From positions 7,512,001 through 7,576,000 of the forward strand of contig JAYKKI010000087.1 of NCBI GenBank assembly GCA_039881145.1: a stretch of DNA of 64,000 nt. The letters are read 5' to 3'. Position numbers and translations under genes: made by a program. Shown piece after piece: positions 12,120-23,794 of the stretch. The notes beneath the pieces are model-generated. The model was not told where the DNA came from and ran no database searches. It saw nothing but the letters and a program-made list of their open reading frames with translations. Source of the stretch: Druceiella hillmani (Eukaryota; Arthropoda; Insecta; Lepidoptera; Hepialidae). How positions within the stretch are numbered: the first letter of the stretch is position 1; each line of letters opens with the position of its first letter.

Positions 12120-12230
12120 ATATTCAAGCCAAATTCAAAACCGGCAGTACTGAACGGCGTAAAGCGGGGGATCGCGAAGCACTTCCTTTCGGAGAGGGGC
12201 TACTCGTATGTTCGATCTGGACGTATCTTA
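12120..12230. other. GC-rich island in AT-rich DNA
   Basis: The segment with accggcagtactgaacggc, gcgggggatcgcgaagcac and cggagaggggctactcg is far more GC-rich than everything around it. A gttcgatc string near 12,210 recalls a tRNA B box, but there is no matching A box or cloverleaf. The origin is unknown. It may be part of a SINE or an element end. Confidence 0.4.
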
Positions 12231-12683
12231 CTAGTATATATTTTGTAAAACTAATTAATTATAGGTGTGTATACATTGGTGTTCTTTTAATATAATTTTT
12301 TTTCTGGTTTTATCAATATATTTATATTTGTGTATGTGTATGTGTATGTGTGTATAAGATAAACAAAAATTACATTACGTATTATTTTTTTTTAAATTTT
12401 GTACATCAAATTTTTGTTATATTTCTGAATTTAACTGTTACATTCGACTATATCTAGTTCATATATTCTGGAAAGGAACTAAAAAAATAGTGAAGTTTAA
12501 TGAAATGGGTGTAGTAAAGTTAATATTAAAGAAAATATCATATTTACAAAAAAATCGTTATAAGCAAAGTATGGACAAGATGTTAATTCAAAAATGTTAA
12601 TTGAAAAATTGTTCCAAACACCCAATATTTTTTAAAAAAATGCAAATGTCGAAAATTTACTTTATAGAAAATTTTCGTTTTAA

Positions 12684-13067
12684 TCATCATCATCATATAT
12701 ATTAATACGCTAAGGTTAAGATGTTAAACTCCCTTTTTAGAAAAAACCTCACAACTAATCTACATAAATTATATATCATTTTATAGATAATTGATTGCTC
12801 TACCGGCATCCACAACTAAAAAATTTATTATTGCTATTGTTTTTGCAAATTAATTAATTATTAAAATTATATACACAAAACAGCAATACTGCCATCTAAC
12901 GGCTCAACGTCAATATGATTGACGGTGGGTAAAATTTTTGTTTAATTTCAAATCCACTCACGTATAAATAAAGTGGCGCTTTAGCTCTACGCTTTTGATA
13001 CTTGCGCCTCTATATGTCAATTCATAATGGAATAAATAATGCGAAGACCTCGCACGGGTCACGCTAG
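12684..13067 (+). mobile_element. Nonautonomous Helitron, copy 1
   Basis: It starts with TC in a (TCA)n run directly after an A and ends with CTAG directly before a T, which is the Helitron signature of insertion between A and T without target duplication. A short GC-rich hairpin GCGA...TCGC (13,041-13,053) lies about 10 bases before the end, as the class requires. A second copy at 61,948-62,375 matches nearly end to end and begins and stops at the same termini. It contains no Rep/helicase frame, so it would need transposase in trans. It lies in the part of the left side missing from the right arm. Confidence 0.8.
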
Positions 13068-13136
13068 TATAATATTATTTAGGCAATTTATAAAAGTAAT
13101 TATTAAAAATAGTTACTAGTAAAAATAATACTAGTA

Positions 13137-13182
13137 AATATCTTGCGTTTAATTATATGAAAATAATTAAACGCAAGATATT
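13137..13182. repeat. Perfect 20-bp stem hairpin
   Basis: The arm aatatcttgcgtttaattat (13,137-13,156) is exactly complementary to 13,163-13,182, with a 6-base loop. It lies 70 bp past the Helitron end. Perfect stems of this length are rare by chance, even in AT-rich DNA. It could be a small fold-back remnant or replication-slippage product. Confidence 0.85.
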
Positions 13183-13770
13183 CACTTCTTGTCTCTTTGC
13201 TCTATCACATTTTCCAACCCAACTCTTTGCTCAACTTTGCTCTTTTAATTCTTTGTGAGTCGTTTTCTAACTTATCTTTTCACTGCCTATTTTTCTCTCA
13301 TATTATTTATGACAGAAATTTTCCCTTAAAAAGTCAACTCAACGTTCCTACATTAACAGCATGTTGATTATTTTTTAAATGAATAACCAACTTCCACTTT
13401 TATCCATGCCACATATCGATACTTGATCTAAAAACACTTCTCAGTTAGACAAATTTAGTGAAACAAACATAGAGATTAACACCTTTTATGCATAAATCAA
13501 ATTATGCTTCAGAAACTAAATAGTTGTTAAAACTTATTCTATGAATATTTGTAGACATCTTACGTATATTGTACTGATATTTTTTATTAGAATTCATATG
13601 AAGTAACTTTCTATAATAGTTTACTAAGTATTTATGGAATATAATTACATAAAAAATTATGAAGCTCAGTAATCATAAATATATTAATTTATGTATTTTA
13701 ACGTTAGAAAAATTTACAACGCCCACGTAAATTTCTGTTAAAATTTTCGGGTCTTTTTTCAAATCAACAC
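13183..13770. other. AT-rich stretch, nothing recognised
   Basis: Read on both strands. No gene, repeat partner or element end was recognised between the hairpin and the 69-bp tandem array. Confidence 0.5.
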
Positions 13771-14095
13771 TAAAGTCGTCTTTCAACATCTGCTGTTTTG
13801 CATTTCAAAAGATTTCAGATGTCCTTCAATATCGAATATTAAAACTATATATTCATAAAAGCTGTCTTCATCATCAGATACCTTTCATCTCAAAAGATTC
13901 CAAGTATCTTTTAACATCCATTATTAAAACTGTCTTTCATCATCTGTTGTTTTTAATTTTTAAAATTTCCTGGTATCTTTTAAAATCGAACATTAAAACT
14001 ATATTTTGTCACCTTCTGTTTATCATTTCAACTGATTCCAGATAGCTTTTAAAACCGAATATTAAAACTACCTTTCATCCTACTCTGTACTTTCG
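13771..14095. repeat. Tandem array, period about 69 bp, four-plus copies
   Basis: Each unit has ctgtctttcatcatctg, then a catttcaaaagattcca-like block, a gtatcttttaa block, and ends ytcgaatattaaaact. Unit starts are near 13,775, 13,862, 13,931 and 14,001, with a partial fifth near 14,070. The first unit is longer by about 17 bases. Copies are well diverged. The array lies in left-side DNA that has no counterpart on the right side of the palindrome. Confidence 0.85.
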
Positions 14096-15206
14096 AGGTA
14101 TCCACGAGTTTTAAATAAATACTTTGGTATGTTATAATTACATAAATTTCATTTAAATAACATCATTTTATTGCAAAATTACACTAAATAACAATACATC
14201 AAAAGCAAACAACAAATTGCAACTCATAACTTTGGTACAATTTGTTGGACGAGTCTTTTAACAGGACGTACTGGGATGTAATTTGAGGGAGGACAAATAA
14301 CTGGAATGTGACGGTTGGTTAATTTCTATATTTAATTTGAAATAAAGTTTAAAAACATAAAACTATATCAGATTTTAATACCAAAACATCCCTGAATGTC
14401 ACTCCAGATTATAATATAATTACATGTTGGGTTATAATTTATTCCGTGCAGATTCGCTCGGAGATTATGAAGTTATACCAAATATGTACGAGTATACATT
14501 CATCCTTCAATCAATTTATTTTAGTATTTGCGCTATTATTTAGAATTCAGTTAATTACAGGAATAAATTTACTTTAAGTAGAAGCCGTTTAATAATTAGT
14601 TTAAATTTTAGATTGTAAAGTTTTGAAAGTTAATAACTCAAGTAAAGCAAGTTAACAATATAGGCGTGAATATTGTGTTTCATCTTAAATTGATGGGATT
14701 TGGATGATTATTTAGTTTAAAACTTCAGATTTATATCTCTCACACCATTCAAGTGAGGGATATAAATTCAAGAGGGTCACCGCTTAGAAAAAAACCAAGG
14801 AATACATGAAAAGATTTGATAGAATACATCTCGGAAAACTGAGAAGTTAAAATTGGAAAAGGAGAGCAGCAAAGAAGAATAATGATCGTATATCGTAAAA
14901 CAGGCTGTAGCTCGTTAAGGGTTTTAGCACAAAAGAAGGGTTTTAGGGTTTTAGCACAAAGCAAGAAGTATCAATTTGAACTCGTATTTATTTTAATAAA
15001 AAATCTTTTCCTTTACGACAAACTTTCTTATCTTTATATTTATGTAGAGCATACAACTTTCCTAATTTTTTTTTTGTGACGGTAAAATTTTGTAATCCAA
15101 ACGTAAGAGAAATCTGATATATGATTTCTTTTTACAAAACCGTTGATCGTCCCAAAAGCCGTTCTAAGGTTTCACTCATTAACAAAATGCTTTTAACAGC
15201 TCTAAA
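14096..15206. other. AT-rich stretch with a small duplication
   Basis: No gene is recognised. The string gggttttagcacaaa occurs twice at 14,918-14,964. Frames of 71 and 65 codons here overlap on opposite strands and are low-complexity. Confidence 0.5.
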
Positions 15207-16573
15207 ATATCCTCACATATATAATAAAATTTAATAACATTTTTCACAATTTTAAATTAATATTACGCCGTTTAAAAGTGTATATTAGTTTGAAAATATT
15301 GTAGGGTAATTTTTCCAAATTTCTACTTAAAACATTAAAAATATATTACTACTAATATATATTTTACTTCGATTAAATAGATAATATACTAAACAAAACA
15401 ATACTACGTTAAAAGCTGAATAAATTATGTGCTTTTAGTGTACCAAACTTTAAAATTCATAAATTTCCGTAGTTTCTAATATTGAAACTTGAACTTATTA
15501 CATTTATATTATATCTTATTACTAACTTAAGCGAATAAATACTCAAAATAAGATACAGCACTATAAAATTTGCCTAGTCTGTAGTTGTCACCAACGTGAC
15601 AAATGTTCAAAATTTTATTTATAATCACTGATATCTGTCGAGCAAATCGTAAAAAAAATTAATTTTTTATTTCCTTTTCACAAGCATACAAAATATCTCC
15701 TCAGTGTGATTTTAATTGAAATTGTATTTTATCACTTTTAAATAATTAATTTAAATGCATTCTAGGGTCAAAATTAATTTTTCCGCAACCATTTATATTC
15801 CTAATAGGTTAGAAGCAACTAATTTTTTTTTAAATGTTAAAATAGTGAATTTAATATGACAATAGATTCCCATTCAAAATCTATTGAAAAATTTGTTTGT
15901 CTCATTATCATCTCATAAAAACTGAATAAAACTTTCTCATGGATTTTTGTATATGAAATTAGGCTACTTATTGGTTGATTGAGTAGTTAAGGTTGATATG
16001 GCATCAAGCAGCACGTACCTGCGTTTTTAATATAAAGTTTTTAAACTAACCATTTATTACGGTAAAATAAGAAACGTTACTTTTGCCATTTACAAAGTAA
16101 AAACAATGCAAGCGTAAACAAAAATAAGGATTTCTAGTCACATTTTCGATCGTCTTGCTACTTACAAACTAAATTATCGTTAAAGTAAGATTAACGTCTT
16201 TCTAATAAAATTATTTTGAGAATGGATCGCTGTCAGTTCCGATGAAAGTTAAATGCGCTTTCTACTAGTGATATTCCCTAATATTATTACATTTATATAA
16301 TTAACATTGAGATAGAGTAGGGGACCATCGGCATTCGATTTTATCAATGTGTAAAAATATCAGTGTAATATCAGTCATAAATGTAGTGAGTGACAATTCA
16401 CTTAATCAGAAGTATTGGTTGACTAATTCTGTATACAACACACTTTGAAATTAAATATCAGTAAAATAATTTTGAACGAAATAATATTTTGTAAATTAAT
16501 GAAAGGATATATTCGTTATATAATATAACTGACATATTATTTTTTTCCATATCAAACCCATTCGTCTCATCAT

Positions 16574-16842
16574 CTTTGTAGTTCGGAAAAAGGCTTATGT
16601 TAAATAGAAAAACATCCGTTGAATAAAAATATTATATTCTATTAATTTAATGGTTTGTTTCCATTATACAATTAGTTAATAGCTTACCTACCATATTACA
16701 CTACACTCTTAATATAGATTTGTCACTTTTTTATGAGTTGATTATCTTATATTAGTTGAACGCGAGATAAATAAATACATCGTGTATTTATTTATCTCTC
16801 GTTCATTTCCATATCTTTTTGTTTCTTTCGAATACTAATTGG
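16574..16842. mobile_element. 269-bp insertion present only in the left inner arm
   Basis: Both arms share cattcgtcycatcat up to here and aactttcacagaaatg after it, but 269 bases intervene only on the left. The insert ends with a 22-bp-stem hairpin. No clear target duplication or terminal inverted repeat is seen, so it may be an insertion in the left arm or a deletion in the right. It has no open frame. Confidence 0.6.
16758..16804. repeat. 22-bp stem hairpin with one mismatch
   Basis: The arm gaacgcgagataaataaata plus ca (16,758-16,779) pairs with 16,783-16,804 around a 3-base loop, with one mismatch. It lies inside the left-arm-specific insertion and may be the fold-back end of that element. 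Confidence 0.85.
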
Positions 16843-18180
16843 AACTTTCACAGAAATGTTATTGCATATTTGAAATGTCCATTTTTCATTTAATTTTGCA
16901 GCAATTTTTTGAAGGCTTTTTTAAAACTTCAAACGATTATGGTAAGATATCATAGGTTTAACTAAAATGCGGGTTACAAGGTAGGCGTTTTTGCCGCATA
17001 ATTATAATTTTATGTTTATTTATAATATTTCTATTGTCTGAAGGAATTAACAATGGAAGGATCTCTATAGAATGAAATTACAATGTCTTTTTGAAAATAT
17101 GGGGCTATTACATGATATATAAAGATAGGTTCGGATACCTAGATGAACCTACAGGTGAACAGACAGACCTAAAACAGATCACGAAAATATTGAAGAGGGA
17201 CTCCACTAGAGCATCTGGTTGAATATATTTCTTGATACAGGACCAATGTCACCCTAAGAAATCAATACGAAAGATAATTTTTCTTTTTTAACATAATTTC
17301 TTTTAAAACATTTCTCAAATAATCTGAAAAATTACCTGACGAACGAAATGCAAATAAGAACGTTTGGCGACTCATCATAAACATAAACTTGCAGAGGAAA
17401 TTCCAGCCAGTCATTGCTGAGTTATTTTCCAAAATATCTGAAATAAATCGAAATAATAATTATAATTAAGCAGATAATTTTAAGTTTTGAAATGAAAACT
17501 TGTAAGTACTATCCAATAAGTATTCTTATTTCATGTTTTTATAATTTTTGATGCCACTGATTTCTTGGACTGTAGCAATTAAATACACATCAATAAGGTG
17601 AGGTCAATAAATTGCATTGAGTCCACAGAAGCGGATCCCTTGGTTGTGTGCCTAAGATAATTGAATCAGGAGGCACTGAGTTCACAGAAGCGGGACGCTT
17701 GGGTGTGTATGGGGTAGGATGGTAGTGACATGAAAGTAATATTTTACGGATCATTGACCAATTAATATGTAGGAAATGTTGACCTTCCATTATACACAAT
17801 TGCTATTTAAGCATGCCTGTACAGTTTTTCGATATTATGACCATTTTGAAAAACTTTTATTCAACAATCGCCAATAAATTAAAACAAAATTAAACTTTTA
17901 GCAACTAAAATGGCTTAGTGTTGTAAATAAATTAAATCGATTAAGCTATAATCATGGAAAAAAAATCTAGTTAAACTATCACTTATTTTACAAGTAATGA
18001 TTTGAAAAAATATCGATAAGCTTATTTGCTACCAAAAAATAAAAGAATAGTGCTTCTTATTAGAACGGATTTAACAGTAAAATGACAAAAACGTCAACAG
18101 AGAATTAGAATTTGGTGATAGGATTAGTATGGCATTCACCTTTTTAAATTGCTGTAAGTTAATATGTTAGAATTTCAATA

Positions 18181-18213
18181 CCAATTCGAAGTATGTCTTA
18201 TACTTCGAACTGG
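18181..18213. repeat. Hairpin conserved in both palindrome arms
   Basis: The arm ccaattcgaagtat pairs with 18,200-18,213 (one wobble) around a 5-base loop. The partner arm keeps the same hairpin at 20,376-20,408. It predates the arm duplication and is intact in both copies. Confidence 0.75.
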
Positions 18214-18972
18214 AACTGGGTTAGAATAATTACAAAATATTTAAGAAGCAATTTTATTTACATACGTAATTTGTAAATAATTTCTTTAAACTCGGACGGT
18301 AAACGACCTTCCATTGATGGCTGTGTCTTAACAATCATTCAAATGAGGGAATACTAAATATATATGTCACGGGAATACATAGAGTGTCCCGCGCCATCAG
18401 ATCTCCATTTAAATATTAATACTAATGTACTCCATGTACTTAAAAGGGACCAATCTTTTCGCTACCTGCCGCCGATCGCACCAATACTGTATTACTTTGC
18501 GTATGCGTGAAGCTGATTAAGAAGCGTTTCGACTGAGCCAAAATTAAATTTTTTATACGTGCAAAGAAAAAGTTCTTAGATTGTGAGGAATACGTTTTGT
18601 CGGAAAAATTTTTTATATTACGGTACTGATTGAGCAGTTAAAAGAAAATAAATAATAAAATTGGTTTCAAAACTAATTTATGTGGGAATTTTTCACACCT
18701 TATAATTTTCGTTAAGTCTATACCATATTTTTTAGAATTTTTGGAATAAATCTCTTATATATAAGATTAGGGGCTAAGTACAGTACATTTTAAACATTTT
18801 TTTCCAAAAAAATACCACATGTATAGTGTTGAATTCGTGTATTACTGAGCTTTCATTTCAAACCCTTATAAAATTCGGAAAGAACATTTTTCAATTTCCA
18901 AATTCACTTCCTAAAATTAACTCACCCGAATAAAAGTTGAACTATTTATACATTATGTATATGCCACTGTGA

Positions 18973-19073
18973 GTGGTAAAGAACTTAAATAAAGTAGAAA
19001 TAATACTACATCACGTAGTTCCATTTAATTGTGAATAATGAATTTCTACAAAATTAACGCCAAATATATTCAA
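18973..19073 (+). mobile_element. Penelope-like ribozyme element, copy H3 starting at the predicted cleavage site
   Basis: The copy starts GTGGTAAAGAAC, the first bases after the GUC cleavage triplet of the ribozyme in the other copies. The preceding bases (actgtga) no longer match the family. It runs through TACTACATCACGTAGT and the full tail to ATATTCAA, the same 3' end as H5 and H8. A 5' end at the cleavage site is what reverse transcription of a self-cleaved RNA would give. No target duplication was found. Confidence 0.75.
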
Positions 19074-19399
19074 TAATTCTTTCATGATAACATTTACAAA
19101 TCCCCTACGATAAATTTAACAAGTACTCGTGCTATTATAACGCCACTCGCTTGGTACGATGACTCAACTCCTTTATATTATATATCATAAGCCGTCACTT
19201 ATATGAACTTCCTAATTAACTTTTCAAACGATACCCTGTATTACACATGAAATTTTAAAATTATTTTATCTAGTAATTTAGTAGCTGTTACATAATTAAC
19301 TAGTACTTTATTACCTATTAAGATATTTTTGGAATGATTTGCGATTTTGAATAAACAAATAAATTAGTATCTCGTTCAATAATCTACTTGTAGTTATTC

Positions 19400-19545
19400 T
19401 TAGTGAATTTAACTACTTTACACCTAATGTTACTTTACCAATAATATCACTTCAACATCGGTATTGACCGTGCGAAAATAGTGATTCAATTTGATATACT
19501 GTCGGAAAAAAGATTCTTTTAAGGGAATTTCTGCGAAGTATATGT
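19400..19545 (+). repeat. Dispersed repeat shared with the right edge of the window
   Basis: Blocks such as tttacacctaatgtta, accaataatatcacttc, gaaaatagtgattc and gatatactgtcggaaa have clear counterparts at about 63,850-63,975 in the same order and orientation, with moderate divergence. Confidence 0.65.
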
Positions 19546-19952
19546 ATATATGTATATTAAAAATTATTAGAGTTCACTGAAATAACGGTATCACGTCGAT
19601 CACATTATTATCGGATCGGTTACCTATTTCCAAATCAGATTTAAATCGTTAATAAATTGTAGGCAACGATTAGTGTTCACAACTTCTGGTAAGTTATTTA
19701 GCGTAAAAAAAGAAGATTTATGTTATTAACCTGATGGGCGTTAGATTTATTAAGATAAGACAATAGTTTCCGTCACGATTCGATTATAAAATATCCAGAT
19801 CCGAATAATGAATGCGAATAAAGCATGTAAAGCGTTATTAGTCAATGATATTATTAATTCCGATCATATATTTCATTTAAGGTTTTTTGGAATTATATCT
19901 GATCTTCTTTCTACATTTGATCCGCAAAATTCGCATAATCTGCTGAATGAGA

Positions 19953-20105
<153 letters not shown>

Positions 20106-20109
20106 CCTA

Positions 20110-22973
20110 TGCGATCGGCGGCAGGTAGCGGAAAGATTGGTCCCTTTTAAGTACATGGAGTGCATTAGTATTAATATTTAATTGGAGATCTGATGGCGCG
20201 GGACACTCTATGTTTCCCGTGACATATATATTTAGTATTCCCTCATTTGAATGATTGTTAAGACACAGCCGTCAATCGAAGGTCGCTTATCGTCCAAGTT
20301 TCAACAAATAATTTACAAATTACGTATGTAAATAAGATTACTACGTAAATATCTTGTAATTATTCTAAACCAGTTCCAGTTCGAAGTATAAGACATACTT
20401 CGAATTGGTATTGAAATTCTAACAAATTAACTTATAGCAATTTAAAAAGGTGAATGCCATACTAATCCTGTCACCAAATTCTAATTCTCTGTTGAAATTT
20501 TTGTCATTTTACTGTTAAATGCGTTCTAATAAGAGGCACTATTCTTTTATTTTTTGGTACCAAATAAGCTTACCGATAATTATTCAAATCATTACTTGTA
20601 AAATAAGTAATAGTTTAACTAGATTTTTTTTCCATGATTATAGCTTAATCGATTTAATTTATTTACAACACTAATTTGTGTTGCTAAAAGTTTAATTTAG
20701 TTTCAATTCATTGGCGATTGTTGAATAAAAGTTTTTCAAAATGGTCATAATATCGAAAAACTATACAGGCATGCTTAAATAGCAATTGTGTATAATGGAA
20801 GGTCAACATTTCCTACGTATTCATTGGTCAATGATCCGTAAAATACTACTTTCATGTCACTGCCATCCTACCCCATACACACTCAAGCGTCCCGCTCTTG
20901 TGAACTCAGTGCCTCCTGATTCAATTATCTTAGGCACACAACCAAGGGATCCGCTTTTGTGGACCCAATGCATTTTATTGACCTTACCTTATTAATGTGT
21001 ATTTAATTGCTACAGTCCAAGAAATCAGTGGCATCAAATATTATAAAAACATGAAATAAGAATATTATCGGATAGTACTTACAGTTAGTTTTCATTTCAA
21101 AACTTAAAATTATCTGCTTAATTATAATTATTATTTCTTTTTATTTCAGATATTTTGGAGAATAACTCAGCATTGGCTGGCTGGAATTTCTTCTGCAAGT
21201 TTATGTTTATGATGAGTCGTCGAACGTTCCTATTTGCATTTCATTCGTCAGGTAATTTTTCAGATTATTTGAGAAATCTTTAAAGAAATAATAAAAAACA
21301 AAAATTATCTTTCGTCTTGATTTCTTAGGGTGACATTGGTCCTCTATCAAGAAATATATTCAACCAGATGCTCTAGTGGAGTGCCCCTTTAATATTTTCG
21401 TGATCTGTTTTAGCTCTATCTGGTCACCTGTAGGTTCATCTAGGTATCCGAACCCGTCTCTATATATCATCTAATAGCCCCATATATTCAAAAAGATATT
21501 GTAAATTTATTCTATAGAGATCCTTCTATTGTTAACTCTTTTAGACTATAGAAATGATATATAAATGAAATGTTTTGTGAAGAAATAAACATAAAATTAT
21601 AATTTTACGGCAAAAACGCCTACCTTGTAACCCACGTTTTAGGTAAACCTGTGATATTTTAATATAATCGTTTGACGCTTTAACAAAACCTTGAAAAAAT
21701 GACTACAAAATTGAATGAAAAATGGACATTTCAAATATGCAAAAACATTTCTGTGAAAGTTATGATGGGACGAATGGATTTGAGATGGAAAGAAAAGAAT
21801 ATGTCAGTTATATTATATAACGAATATATCCTTTCATTAATTTACAAAATTGTATACAGAATTAGTCAACCAATACTTCTGATTAAGTAAATTGTCCCTC
21901 ACTACATTTATGACTGATATTACACTGATATTTTTACACACTGATAAAATCGAATGCCGACGGTCCTCTACTCCACCTCAATGTTAATTATATAAATGAA
22001 ATAATATTACGTGATATCACTAGTAGAAAGCGCATTTAACTTTCATCGGCACTGACAGCGATCCATTCTCAAAATAATTTTATTAGAAAGACATTAATCT
22101 TACTTTAACGGTAATTTAGTTTGTAAGTAGCATGACGATCGAAAATGTGACTAGAAATCGTTATTTTTGTTTATGCTTGCATTGTTTTTACTTTGTAAAT
22201 GGCAAAAGTAACGTTTCTTATTTTACCGTAATAAATGGTTAGTTTAAAAACTTTATATTAAAAAGCAGGTACGTGCTGCTTGATGCCATATCAACCTAAA
22301 CTACTCAATCAACCAGTGATTAGCCTAATTTCATATACAAAAACCCATGAGAAAGTTTTATTCAGTTTTTATGAGATGATAATGAGACTAACAAATTTTT
22401 CAATAGATTTTGAATAGGAATCTATTGTCCTATTAAATTCACTATTTTAACATTTAAAAAAAAATTAGTTGCTTCTCTACCTATTAGGAATATAAATGGT
22501 TGCGCAAAAATTAATTTTGATCCTAAAAGGCATTTAAATTAATTATTTAAAAGTGATAAAATACAATTCCAATTAAAATCACACTGAGGAGATAATCTGT
22601 ATGCTTGTGGATAGGAAATAAAAAATTAAATTTTTTTTACGATTTGCTTGACAGATGTCAGTGATTATAAATAAAATTTTGGACATTAGTCACGTTGGTG
22701 ACAACTACAGACTAGGCAAATTTTATCATGCTGTGCCTCATTTTGAGTATTTATTAGCATAAGTTGGTAATAAGAAATAATATAAGTGTAATAAGTTCAA
22801 GTTTAAATATTAGAAACTGCGGAAATTTTATAAATTTTAAAGTTTGGTACGCTGAAAGCACAAAATTTACTCAGCTTTTAACTTAGTATCACTTAGGCAC
22901 TTTTAAATGGCGTAATATTAATTTCAAAGCTGTGAAAAATTATATTAAATTTTATTATATATGTGAGGATATT
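20110..22973 (-). repeat. Palindrome inner right arm (pairs with 15,207-18,480)
   Basis: Reverse-complement partner of the inner left arm. It lacks the 269-bp insertion. It is bounded on both sides by (TA)n tracts (19,956-20,105 and 22,975-23,091). The arm holds no gene. A 69-codon frame is open in both arms, but the differences between them are mostly amino-acid-changing, so I do not call it coding. Confidence 0.92.
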
Positions 22974-22974
22974 T

Positions 22975-22979
22975 ATACA

Positions 22980-23011
<32 letters not shown>

Positions 23012-23012
23012 C

Positions 23013-23090
<78 letters not shown>

Positions 23091-23091
23091 T
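22975..23091. repeat. (TA)n tract at the right inner arm's outer edge
   Basis: About 117 bases of TA dinucleotides with a few ATG/ACA interruptions, beginning where similarity to the left arm stops. Confidence 0.97.
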
Positions 23092-23732
23092 ATTACTACT
23101 AGTTTCAAAAGGTAGCGTAGGTTAACTAATTGTCGGTGCCGTGTAGGATTAAACACAAAGGATTAAACATTTATTGACTTAGTTATAAACTATCGAATCT
23201 ATACATTGTTATTAATAGTTTGTGCTTGATAAAATGATAAAAATTGTTAGAATCGTATTACCTAAAATATTAAAGTATTTGTATTTCCCTTAAATACTTT
23301 TGTGTTATAATGAGAAGTAAGGTTTTTTTAATATTAACGTAGCAAAGACGCATTTTGAAATTTATTTTTGTATCAATACGAGATGTTAAACCGTTGAATT
23401 GTAAATTATCAGTGATCACGGGTACATAGAAAAACAAACTTGTTTGTGTCGTCGTCTGTAATCTGATATTATCGTTTCCATAGAAGTCACAGTATTCGTA
23501 TAGGGAAGATCACAGTATTCGTCGCCATGGTATTGAACTGATCACAAACCATAAGATCTTTGACGGCGTGGCGTACCACAGGGTATCAGAATTCTTTCAG
23601 AATTGCACGATATATAATTTGTTTGCTTTTGTCCCTGTATTTTGTTATTTCAGGTTGACTGGTTAGTAGTGGGCAGAAAAACTTATGAATATTAATTTAT
23701 AAATATTTATGCTATTTTTCTCTATGCATTCT
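23092..23732. other. Right-side DNA without a left partner
   Basis: About 640 bp lies between two (TA)n tracts. At about 23,240-23,450 it shares blocks (tacctaaaatat, aaaccgttgaa, aaattatcagtgatyayg) with about 63,545-63,720. No gene was seen. Confidence 0.6.

Positions 23733-23782
<50 letters not shown>
23733..23782. repeat. (TA)n tract
   Basis: About 50 bases of TA dinucleotides with one TTT interruption, next to the inner boundary of the outer right arm. Confidence 0.95.
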
Positions 23783-23784
<2 letters not shown>

Positions 23785-23794
23785 ACGTGTGAAG

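Larger units (their letters stand above)
11731..12683. other. Left-arm-only DNA with F1 repeat and GC island
   Basis: This begins the 3.5-kb stretch (11,731-15,206) of the left side that has no partner on the right. It holds repeat F1, a GC-rich island and a short GT-rich microsatellite (about 12,328-12,355). No gene was seen. The 67-codon frame at 12,092-12,295 lies on the GC island and has no recognisable motif. Confidence 0.6.
15207..18480 (+). repeat. Palindrome inner left arm (pairs with 20,110-22,973)
   Basis: This matches the reverse complement of 20,110-22,973 almost throughout. Anchors: aatatcctcacatatataat near 15,207 with gtgaggatatt at 22,963; ggtacgtgctgcttgat-type sequence near 16,005 and 22,268; gcctacctgccgccgatcgca-like end at 18,480 with tgcgatcggcggcaggtagc at 20,110. 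In one hand-aligned segment (17,590-17,799 against 20,786-20,999) I count about 12 substitutions in 213 bases. The arm is about 410 bp longer than its partner, mainly because of the insert at 16,574-16,842. Confidence 0.92.

Noticed and set aside
12195..12225. tRNA-like B box gttcgatc in the GC island
   Set aside because: No matching A box, acceptor stem or anticodon arm can be built around it.
14910..14966. gggttttagggttttag string resembling a degenerate plant-type telomere repeat
   Set aside because: Only two irregular units, explained by a local duplication of gggttttagcacaaa.
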